In this document: piece by piece, positions 1 through 5,305 of the stretch
Layout of the letters: the number at the start of each line of letters is the position of its first letter
Position numbering within the stretch: the first letter of the stretch is position 1
NCBI GenBank assembly: GCA_947593895.1
Contig: CANQDY010000072.1
Span: forward strand, 1-6,012
Direction: 5' to 3'
Source: an uncultured Bacilli bacterium
GTDB taxonomy: Bacteria; Bacillota_I; Bacilli_A; RFN20; CAG-449
Length of the DNA stretch: 6,012 nt
Translations under genes and position numbers: made by a program
Notes under the pieces: model-generated
Seen by the model: only the letters and a program-made list of their open reading frames with translations
The model's database searches: none
What the model was told of the DNA's origin: nothing

Positions 1-325
1 TTAATGCAACTATAAAAATCAATACTAATCCATTAGTTGCGGTTTTTGAGGCTTTCTCTTTATTGTTTTCACCTAACGACTTACTTAGAATCGCATTAAT
101 TCCAACACCAATTCCAGTTGCAAAAGCAATTACTAAATTTTGAAATGGAAAACAAAGACCAACTGCAGTTAAGGCACTTTGTGAAAAATGACCAACATAG
201 ATTGAATCAACTAAATTATATAAGGATTGAACCAGCATTGAAATAATCATTGGAAATGACATACTAATCAATAATTTGAATACTGGCATTGTAGCCATTT
301 TGTTTTGCTTTACTATATTTTCCAT
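1..325 (-). CDS. MATE family efflux transporter, N-terminal part (runs off the left edge)
   Basis: This is the first 108 codons of a multidrug and toxin extrusion (MATE) exporter, a 12-helix inner-membrane protein that expels organic cations or drugs in exchange for Na+ or H+. The family is recognised from the opening pattern MATMPVFKLLISMSFP (residues 10-25), then SLYNLVDSIYVG (34-45), ALTAVGLCFPFQNL (51-64) and GIGVGINAILSKSLGE (71-86), which match helices 1-2 and the first loop of MepA/DinF-like MATE proteins. Helices are visible at about 17-38, 52-72 and from 97 to the edge. The C-terminal three quarters lies outside the window. ATG at 325 is chosen because a near-consensus promoter sits just upstream; ATG at residue 10 is an alternative. 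Neither start has a good ribosome binding site, only AAAG a few bases before 325. The family call is firm, but the substrate cannot be told. Confidence 0.93.
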   Translation of the reverse strand, partial: MENIVKQNKMATMPVFKLLISMSFPMIISMLVQSLYNLVDSIYVGHFSQSALTAVGLCFPFQNLVIAFATGIGVGINAILSKSLGENNKEKASKTATNGLVLIFIVAL

Positions 326-347
326 AACTTTAAACACCAACTTTATT

Positions 348-376
348 TTTATAATTAAAAATAAGTTAAATGTCAA
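348..376 (-). promoter_or_regulatory. Sigma-A type promoter of the MATE gene
   Basis: On the minus strand a perfect -35 box TTGACA (371-376) is followed after exactly 17 bases by TATAAA (348-353), so 11 of 12 bases fit the housekeeping consensus. Transcription would start near 341, leaving a leader of only about 16 bases before the ATG at 325. The terminator at 723-756 lies upstream and separates this unit from the ABC operon. Confidence 0.75.
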
Positions 377-1017
377 TAATTATTTAGATTTAAAGATTTT
401 TTCATTTCTTATTTTCCTTAATGAAACCTACTATTATAAGAGTTTACAAAGAGATAATATTATTGAGAATTGATATCTCCATTTACTTTAAAGAATTTAT
501 CAAATTTACTTATTTAAAATATCTTAATTATGAATATAAAAAAATCAAATTAAATATTATTTTAAAATGCTATATTCTTATTCACTATAGTATGTTATAA
601 ATAAAACAAACTTAACTTTTTTACCAAAGATATTTATTATAAACTATAAAATATTAATTATTATGCTAAGTACTTATCATTGAGTTATTTTGCTTTTTTC
701 ACTAAAGTACAATTTTCAAGTTAAAAAAAGATATTACCAAAATTTGGATAATATCTAATGTTTTTAATAATTAAATTTAATAGTTTTACATTACCATTTG
801 TATTAACAGAAATGTTTAATTTACCTCAAAATATTTTAATGTTTAAAATATATAAAATTTACTTGATAAAGATTGATTAATTTTAATTACATTGAACTTG
901 ACTAGATAAATTCGGTATCAGGTTTATCAAGCGTAAACTTTTTATACAATTGTCAAATAAATCTATATCCAATAAAACTTAATTATATAAATTTATTTCA
1001 TATTAATAATTACTAAA
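377..1017. other. Gene-free AT-rich stretch
   Basis: No intact gene is visible on either strand. The stretch contains the minus-strand terminator at 723-756. It also has a 29-codon minus-strand open frame at 883-972 (TTG start, coding-like residues such as SLRLINLIPNLSSQ) without a ribosome binding site, and a small hairpin GTTTA/TAAAC at about 921-937 without a T tract. Base composition is poorer in G+C than the flanking genes. The stretch may include decayed coding sequence, but nothing in it can be named. Confidence 0.6.
723..756 (-). terminator. Intrinsic terminator, probable end of the ABC operon transcript
   Basis: Read on the minus strand, AGATATTA (749-756) pairs perfectly with TAATATCT (729-736). 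CC/GG extends the stem after a one-base bulge around a 7-base loop, and a run of seven T (723-729) begins at the foot of the stem. The T run lies on the minus-strand 3' side, so it would stop transcripts arriving from the ABC genes. It lies about 450 bases beyond the permease stop codon, which implies a long untranslated tail or a lost gene in between. Confidence 0.65.
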
Positions 1018-1203
1018 TTATTTACTTGAATATTTTTTGTTTTCATCTTTTTTTGCACTAATTTCACTAAAGTTATCCACTTTATGGTAAAATTTTTTAT
1101 TGCGTCTTTTTCCATATACTTCTTTATGGATTAATACTGTTGTAAAAATTTCTTGATTAATGTAATAAATATAATAAATTTTTCTTTTTCTTAACTTCCA
1201 CCA
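1018..1203 (-). pseudogene. Unrecognised basic open frame without a start codon, possible gene remnant
   Basis: Directly after the permease stop, the frame shifted by one base stays open for 61 codons from TGG at 1203 to TAA at 1018; it is open from 1245 if the overlap with the permease is counted. The product would begin WWKLRKRKIYYIYYINQE and contain HKEVYGKRRNKKFYH, followed by a Lys/Glu-rich tail. It is strongly basic and has plausible codon use. No ATG, GTG or TTG lies in frame before the coding-like part. The nearest ATG (1204) is one base out of frame, at ATGGTGG, and reads only 15 codons. Loss of one base there would give M-W-K-L-R in the long frame, so a frameshifted or decayed small gene is possible. 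I do not recognise the family, and chance openness in AT-rich DNA cannot be excluded. Confidence 0.3.
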
Positions 1204-1204
1204 T

Positions 1205-2371
1205 TTATTTATTAAATATGATTTTTTCGTTATTAAACATCTTTGTCAATGTGAAAACACCAATAGCTATGTAGAAAATATTTGAAAAAATACATAACAA
1301 TAAATCTAATGTTGATAGGCTTAAACTAAAGATTCCAATTAAACTTTGTATAATATTATAAAATGGGATTAAATATAAAAAATGGTTTGCTACCGCACCA
1401 GAAGACATAAAGTTGGAAAAGCCAATTAAAATAATCAAAATCATTAACGGGGTGGAATATGAGGTTGCTTCTTTTACACTTTTTGAAATTGTAGAAATAA
1501 TTGTTAATAAAGTTGTGAATAATAATACTGTAACAACAATAATTCCTAACATTGAAAATATAGTTCCAACTCCATAAGAACTAAAATCAAAACTAGTTCC
1601 CGTTAGTTTTGGAAGTGATAGAATTAATCCAATAAAGCTTACAATAGAGGAGGCCATAGAAGTAATTCCTAAACTAATTATTTTACCTAAAACAATATGA
1701 CTTCTTTTAGTTGGGGTTATTAATAAAGTAGCAATTGTTCCCCTTTCTTTTTCACCCGCAATTGATTCAGAACAAATACCTAACGACCCAGTAAATAGAA
1801 ATGTTGTTAATAATAATGGCATAACGTAAGATAAGATTTGAACTGTCATATCCTTATCCTCAACCTGATTATAATTTTCATTGATATTTGGATTGATATC
1901 AAACTTATTTGATATGGTCGATTCAAATTCATCTAAACATTCAGTGTAATATGAATAGATAATTGCAGAAGATTCCGCTGAAGAGTTATAATAAATTTCA
2001 ACTTTTGGAGGTTCTCCGCTTCCGACTTCATAACTTTCCATATTCATATAAAAGTTTTCATCATAAGCAATATATAAATCTAATTCTTTATTTTTAATTA
2101 ACTCAATTGCTTCTTGCTTTTCATAATCCTTTTCGTTAATTTTAACTTCCCAGCCTTCAACTTTTAAAAATGATTTAAACTCTTCTGGTTCATTAACAAT
2201 AGCGACATTAAACTCAGTAATTTTTGGATCCATTGCTTTAGACATAAATGATCCCATAATCGAATACATTATAAAAATTAAAACTCCTGGTAAAAACAAA
2301 GAAAATAAAATTCGATAGTCTGTAAAGAATCTTTTTAATTCTTTTTTTATAATAGTTTTCATTTCTTTCAT
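1205..2371 (-). CDS. natB: ABC-2 type exporter membrane subunit, NatB-like
   Basis: This is the membrane subunit of a two-component ABC exporter of the NatB family (NatAB expels Na+ in Bacillus; the substrates of most relatives are unknown). Numbered from ATG at 2371 (388 residues), a basic N terminus with KKELKRFF leads into helix 1 (about 20-40). A large extracytoplasmic domain follows (about 45-175, with YYNSSAESS near 127-135), then a cluster of about six helices between 180 and 377. The motif GEKERGT (206-212) after helix 2 is the conserved ABC-2 segment that contacts the ATPase. The C terminus KMFNNEKIIFNK is typical, so the protein is complete. ATG 2371 is preferred because AGGTGA (2377-2382) stands 5 bases before it and it follows the ATPase stop by one base. 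GTG at 2380, which overlaps that stop, is possible and would add three residues. The symbol reflects the family only; the cargo could be Na+, a drug or a peptide. Confidence 0.9.
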   Translation of the reverse strand: MKEMKTIIKKELKRFFTDYRILFSLFLPGVLIFIMYSIMGSFMSKAMDPKITEFNVAIVNEPEEFKSFLKVEGWEVKINEKDYEKQEAIELIKNKELDLYIAYDENFYMNMESYEVGSGEPPKVEIYYNSSAESSAIIYSYYTECLDEFESTISNKFDINPNINENYNQVEDKDMTVQILSYVMPLLLTTFLFTGSLGICSESIAGEKERGTIATLLITPTKRSHIVLGKIISLGITSMASSIVSFIGLILSLPKLTGTSFDFSSYGVGTIFSMLGIIVVTVLLFTTLLTIISTISKSVKEATSYSTPLMILIILIGFSNFMSSGAVANHFLYLIPFYNIIQSLIGIFSLSLSTLDLLLCIFSNIFYIAIGVFTLTKMFNNEKIIFNK

Positions 2372-2372
2372 T

Positions 2373-3143
2373 CTACTCACCTACTTCCTGTTTATAAATT
2401 TCAAAGAAGACATCCTCAAGAGATTTATCTTTAGTTAAATTACTAAGTAAATCATCTTTAATCATTCTCCCTTCAATAATTATTCCAACTCGATCACATA
2501 GTTTTTCAACAAGTGAGAAAATATGGGTAGAAAGAATAACTGTTTTCCCTTCTTTTTTTAATTCAAATAAGAAATCAGTAACTGTTTTCGCAGTAATAAC
2601 ATCTAAACCATTTGTTGGTTCATCAAAAATGATAATATCTGGATTATGAATAATTGATATAACAATTGATACTTTTTGCTTCATACCAGTTGATAGATCA
2701 CAAATCTTAACTTCTTTAAATTTTTCAATTCCAAATCGTTCAAATAATTCTGTTTTTCTTTTTTCAATTTCTTCTTTAGTCATTTTATGTAGTGTAGCAA
2801 AATAATCAAACAAATAATTTGGAGTAAAGAAATCTTCTAACTTTAATTCACTTGTTAAAAAACCAATCATTTTTCTGACTTCACCTGGATTATTTTTTAC
2901 ACTAATTCCATTGATATAGGCATCACCTTCATCTGATTTAATTAATGTCGAAATAATTCTTAAAGTTGTTGTTTTACCAGCGCCATTTGGTCCAAGTAAG
3001 CCATAAATTTCCCCCTTATATGCATTAAATGACAATCCATTTACAGCAACTTTATATTTTTCTTTAGAACAATTAAGTTTTTGTTGTCTTTTAGTTAACT
3101 TAAATGTTTTTTTTAAATCTTTTACTTCTAATAATACTTCCAT
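2373..3143 (-). CDS. natA: ABC exporter ATP-binding subunit, NatA-like
   Basis: This is the cytoplasmic ATPase that powers the NatB-like permease encoded next. From ATG 3143 (256 residues) it shows Walker A GPNGAGKTT (51-59), signature LSTGMKQKV (150-158), Walker B IIIFDEP (170-176), D-loop NGLD (178-181) and switch His in STH (205-207). An insertion rich in Lys/Gln at about 15-31 and the segment IGFLTSELKLEDFFTPNY (93-110) are typical of NatA-type proteins. The usual Q-loop glutamine is not present in that segment, and the signature reads LSTGM rather than LSGGQ. A longer reading from TTG at 3155 would add MVLI. It is less likely because the AAAAAGGG upstream would then touch the start codon, whereas GGTG or AAGGG serve ATG 3143 better. 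The gene ends in TAG at 2373-2375, one base before the permease ATG, which indicates an operon. The family is certain and the substrate unknown. Confidence 0.93.
   Translation of the reverse strand: MEVLLEVKDLKKTFKLTKRQQKLNCSKEKYKVAVNGLSFNAYKGEIYGLLGPNGAGKTTTLRIISTLIKSDEGDAYINGISVKNNPGEVRKMIGFLTSELKLEDFFTPNYLFDYFATLHKMTKEEIEKRKTELFERFGIEKFKEVKICDLSTGMKQKVSIVISIIHNPDIIIFDEPTNGLDVITAKTVTDFLFELKKEGKTVILSTHIFSLVEKLCDRVGIIIEGRMIKDDLLSNLTKDKSLEDVFFEIYKQEVGE
2377..2382 (-). promoter_or_regulatory. Ribosome binding site that places the permease start at 2371
   Basis: AGGTGA on the minus strand matches the anti-Shine-Dalgarno sequence and stands 5 bases before ATG 2371. It lies inside the last codons of the ATPase gene, so translation of the two subunits is likely coupled. 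The alternative GTG at 2380 falls inside this site and would have to use the AGGA just upstream. Confidence 0.6.
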
Positions 3144-3181
3144 TATTAACACCAACCCTTTTTACTCTTATTTTAAGTTTT

Positions 3182-3241
3182 TTACTTTTTTAACATCCTT
3201 AAACAGCTAAGATAATCCATAAATTCAATTATCCTTTCCAT
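3182..3241 (-). CDS. 19-residue upstream ORF, candidate leader peptide of the ABC operon
   Basis: ATG at 3241 opens a 19-codon frame (MERIIEFMDYLSCLRMLKK) ending in TAA at 3182-3184, 38 bases before the ABC ATPase start. AAAGGA (3251-3256) stands 9 bases before the ATG and is a better ribosome binding site than that of the ATPase gene itself. The frame lies downstream of the fprA terminator, so it belongs to the ABC leader. A TATAAT hexamer at 3310-3315 could be its -10 box, but I see no good -35. By analogy with drug-responsive leader peptides before antibiotic-resistance genes, its translation could control the exporter. I cannot name a known leader family, and chance is possible at this length. 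Confidence 0.42.
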   Translation of the reverse strand: MERIIEFMDYLSCLRMLKK

Positions 3242-3340
3242 AATGATATTTCCTTTTGAGAATCAATATTTCCAACAAATTTATAATATATTATTCCTAT
3301 TTTGTTTTCATTATAAATCAATTTAAGATAAGCTATTTTT

Positions 3341-3376
3341 TGAAAAATAAAAGTATAAACCGAAGTTTACACTTTT
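3341..3376 (-). terminator. Intrinsic terminator of fprA with a UUCG loop
   Basis: On the minus strand AAAAGTGTAAAC (3365-3376) pairs with GTTTATACTTTT (3349-3360) over 12 positions around the loop TTCG (3361-3364), closed by C and G. This is the very stable C(UUCG)G tetraloop. One position is a G-U wobble on the minus-strand RNA but would be an A-C mismatch on the other strand, so the structure favours minus-strand transcripts. The tract TTTTATTTTT follows. It begins 36 bases after the fprA stop. A smaller 6-bp hairpin (3385-3402) lies between. Confidence 0.85.
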
Positions 3377-3412
3377 TATATTTTAGCAACTAAATGGTTA
3401 CTCTTTTTTTAA

Positions 3413-4564
3413 TTAATCTATCAACGCATTAGCAAGTTCTTTAATATCATTAATATTCTTATCATCTAAAGAAGATTTGATACTAACAAATGGTTCAATA
3501 AAGCTTATTTCTTTATTTGCCTCAAAACAAGCTTTTATTGTTTTTATAACATTTGGTGCCCAAGTACCATTTTCAATAATAGCAATCTTTCTTTTTTGGT
3601 AGTTTCTTTCCTTTAAAGCATTTATAAAACTCTCTACACATGGGAAAATTCCCGAATTATATGTAGTTGTCGCAATTACTAACTTACCATATTTAAATGC
3701 ATCCTCAATTGCCTCCGCTAAATCATCACGGGCTAAGTCGCTTGCAGAAACTTTAATGTGCTTTTTCTCTAATTCCTCTTTTAAGAGCATAACTGCCTTT
3801 TTAGTATTTCCATAAACTGATGAGTAAGCAATAAATACACCATCAGTTTCAACCGAATATGAAGACCAGGTTTGATATAAATTCAAATAATAATCAATAT
3901 TAGATTTTAAAATTGGTCCATGTAAAGCACAAATACGTTCAACAGGTAATATGGCAAGTTTTTTTAATAATATTTGAACTTGCATGCCATATTTACCAAC
4001 AATTCCAAAATAATATCTTCTAGCTTCACAAGCCCAATCCTCATCAACATCTAATGCTCCGAATTTACCAAAAGCATCTGCGCTGAAAAGAGTCTTGGAA
4101 TCTTCATCATAACTCACCATAACTTCAGGCCAATGAACCATTGGTGCCATAATAAATTTAATATGGTGATGCCCTAGATTTAATACATCATTATCTTTAA
4201 CAATTAATCTATGATACTCTAAACCTCTAAAAAACTGATCAAGCATTGTAAATGTCTTAGTGTTTCCAACTAAAACAATTTCAGGATATTCATTAATTAA
4301 ACTAATAATATTTGCAGAATGATCTGGTTCCATATGATGAATAATTAAATATGTAGGTGTTTTGTCTTTTAAAATTTCCTTAATGTTATTAATCCATTCA
4401 TTTTTAAAATTTATATCGACTGAATCCATAATTGCAATTTTGTCATCCAAAATCAAATATGAATTATAAGCCATTCCGTTTGGAACAATATACTGGCCTT
4501 CAAATAAGTCAATTGAATGATCGTTGACTCCAATATAGTAAATATCATTTGATAATAATTTCAT
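3413..4564 (-). CDS. fprA: A-type flavoprotein (flavodiiron protein), O2/NO reductase
   Basis: This is a cytoplasmic flavodiiron protein that reduces O2 to water and/or NO to N2O, protecting anaerobes. The 383 residues match the short class A form. A metallo-beta-lactamase-like domain (about 1-240) carries the diiron site: H77-x-E79-x-D81 in HHMEPDH, H144 in VHWPE, D163 in FSADAFG and H215 in LHGP, so all six ligands are present. A flavodoxin domain (about 241-383) has the FMN phosphate loop YSSVYGNT (247-254), then TTTYNSGIFPC (299-309) and ENGTWAP (331-337). There is no fused rubredoxin or flavin reductase domain, so electrons must come from a separate carrier not seen here. The start is well set: AAGGA (4573-4577) stands 8 bases before ATG 4564, behind a good promoter. 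It is a single-gene unit with its own terminator. Preference for O2 or NO cannot be told from sequence. Confidence 0.96.
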   Translation of the reverse strand: MKLLSNDIYYIGVNDHSIDLFEGQYIVPNGMAYNSYLILDDKIAIMDSVDINFKNEWINNIKEILKDKTPTYLIIHHMEPDHSANIISLINEYPEIVLVGNTKTFTMLDQFFRGLEYHRLIVKDNDVLNLGHHHIKFIMAPMVHWPEVMVSYDEDSKTLFSADAFGKFGALDVDEDWACEARRYYFGIVGKYGMQVQILLKKLAILPVERICALHGPILKSNIDYYLNLYQTWSSYSVETDGVFIAYSSVYGNTKKAVMLLKEELEKKHIKVSASDLARDDLAEAIEDAFKYGKLVIATTTYNSGIFPCVESFINALKERNYQKRKIAIIENGTWAPNVIKTIKACFEANKEISFIEPFVSIKSSLDDKNINDIKELANALID

Positions 4565-4596
4565 TAATTTCTTCCTTCCAATCTATAAATATAGTT

Positions 4597-4627
4597 TTAT
4601 CATAAAAATACGATAATAATTTAACAA
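4597..4627 (-). promoter_or_regulatory. fprA promoter overlapped by an inverted repeat
   Basis: On the minus strand, -35 TTGTTA (4622-4627) and -10 TATGAT (4599-4604) are separated by 17 bases, which places the transcription start about 25-30 bases before the ATG. An imperfect palindrome, TTATCATA-N4-TACGATAA on the plus strand (4597-4616), covers the -10 box, with 7 of 8 positions in each arm paired. That is where a repressor would bind. No regulator gene is in the window, and AT-rich palindromes arise by chance, so the operator is a guess while the promoter is reasonable. Confidence 0.55.
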
Positions 4628-4758
4628 ATAAATTAAACACCAAAAATGATGATATTTCAATATAATTCATCTAAACCAATCTATTATGGCTATTTGCAAA
4701 TTTATCTTGCAAATGACTTTGGCATACTACTTTTAAATGATAATTTTTTTGAAAATAA

Positions 4759-4777
4759 GAAAAAAACCTCATAGGTT
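4759..4777 (-). terminator. Weak intrinsic terminator
   Basis: On the minus strand AACCT-ATG-AGGTT is followed at once by a run of about seven T. The stem has only five pairs and a 3-base loop. An adjacent second AACCT (part of a tandem repeat of ATAGGTT on the plus strand) offers an alternative pairing with a longer loop. It coincides with the end of the interrupted frame 4776-5114, which fits the 3' end of a former gene. Confidence 0.4.
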
Positions 4778-5114
4778 ATAGGTTACAATAACTAAAACTA
4801 ATGTAATATAAATCAAAGTTATTTTCTATAATATTATTTAAAATACTAAACACAAAGTTCATAACTAATTTTAATAAAGCATGTCAATAAATCATTTCAA
4901 TAGCAAGACTTATATAAAAATTGGTCGATAATTATCAAAAATTGATATGCAATAGTATTATTTTGATATTTTTTATGACATTTGAATGTGATAAAAATAC
5001 GATTGCTAAAGCAAAAATTATGCCAATAAATAGCAACATTCAAACAAAACCTTCACTAAAAAACTTCGCATAGAAATTACCATTTGTATCATTATAAAAA
5101 AATAAAAACAACAT
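4776..5114 (-). pseudogene. Possible decayed membrane-protein gene, interrupted by stops
   Basis: From ATG 5114 one minus-strand frame reads about 112 codons to TAA at 4776-4778 with only four internal stops: TGA at 5040-5042, TGA plus TAA at 4932-4937, and TGA near 4886. The pieces look like a membrane protein. They include NDTNGNFYAKFFSEGFV, then after a TGA the hydrophobic helix MLLFIGIIFALAIVFLSH, a later piece NFYISLAIEMIY, and after a further TGA HALLKLVMNFVFSIL. Three of the four stops are TGA, one base from TGG, as expected if tryptophan codons decayed. The intact neighbours use TGG, so a TGA-reading code is not the explanation. No ribosome binding site is clear at 5114. A link to the YwaF/TIGR02206 integral membrane family crossed my mind but is not supported. 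A chance run in AT-rich DNA remains possible. Confidence 0.3.
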
Positions 5115-5116
5115 AG

Positions 5117-5156
5117 AAAATAGTTATTTGCTCTTTATAGTAAAATAAACTATTTT
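5117..5156. repeat. AT-rich inverted repeat (hairpin)
   Basis: AAAATAGTTATTT (5117-5129) pairs with AAATAAACTATTTT (5143-5156) with one bulged base around a 13-base loop. T runs flank it in both directions, so it could serve as a weak terminator on either strand. It sits next to the hairpin at 5158-5181, downstream of galT. The pairing is nearly all A-T, so stability is low. Confidence 0.35.
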
Positions 5157-5157
5157 T

Positions 5158-5181
5158 TATAAAAAATGTTCTGAAACATTT
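5158..5181 (-). terminator. galT: Probable intrinsic terminator of galT
   Basis: On the minus strand AAATGTT-TCAG-AACATTT forms a 7-bp stem with a 4-base loop, and the T run of the stem foot continues as TTTTTTAT. It is the first stem with a T tract after the galT stop, about 125 bases downstream. The stem is A-T rich and has only two G-C pairs, so termination may be shared with the inverted repeat just beyond it. Confidence 0.5.
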
Positions 5182-5305
5182 GTTTTGGCATAAAGCATAC
5201 TTATTTTTTTTCAAATTTATTAAATCAATTAATTATTGTTATAAAAAGCATTTTCAAAATATCTTAAAAATATTTATCATTTAAAATCGATATAGTAAAT
5301 TATAC

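Larger units (their letters stand above)
4628..5305. other. Gene-free stretch between galT and fprA
   Basis: No intact gene is visible on either strand. The stretch contains the possible gene fossil at 4776-5114, hairpins with T tracts at 4759-4777, 5117-5156 and 5158-5181, and a 10-base palindrome GATAATTATC near 4927-4936. A 13-codon minus-strand frame starts at about 5200 and ends inside the hairpin at 5158-5181; it is too short to support. No promoter stands out. Confidence 0.6.

Noticed and set aside
276..473. 65-codon plus-strand open frame
   Set aside because: It begins with TTG inside the antisense of the MATE N terminus, has no ribosome binding site, covers the MATE promoter, and encodes low-complexity Phe/Ile/Asn-rich sequence with no family look.
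451..479. Inverted repeat GAGATA ... TATCTC
   Set aside because: It has only six pairs around a 17-base loop with no T tract and no gene context, as expected by chance.
883..972. 29-codon minus-strand frame with coding-like residues (SLRLINLIPNLSSQ)
   Set aside because: It has a TTG start without a ribosome binding site, is very short, and shows no recognisable domain. It is noted only as part of a possibly decayed stretch.
1212..1245. Programmed frameshift extending the ABC permease into the downstream frame
   Set aside because: The A-run there does not form a standard slippery heptamer in the right phase, and the permease already ends with the usual family C terminus (KIIFNK).
3144..3155. 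TTG start at 3155 for the NatA-like gene
   Set aside because: The purine-rich AAAAAGGG would lie directly against the TTG, with no spacing for a ribosome; ATG 3143 fits better and matches where the conserved domain begins.
790..5089. 14-base direct repeat ATTACCATTTGTAT at 790-803 and 5076-5089
   Set aside because: With this base composition about one such repeat is expected by chance in 6 kb, and the similarity stops at its edges.
4776..5114. TGA read as tryptophan (genetic code 4) for the whole genome
   Set aside because: The intact genes use TGG for Trp (for example ENGTWAP in fprA), and the interrupted frame also holds a TAA, so a code change does not explain it.
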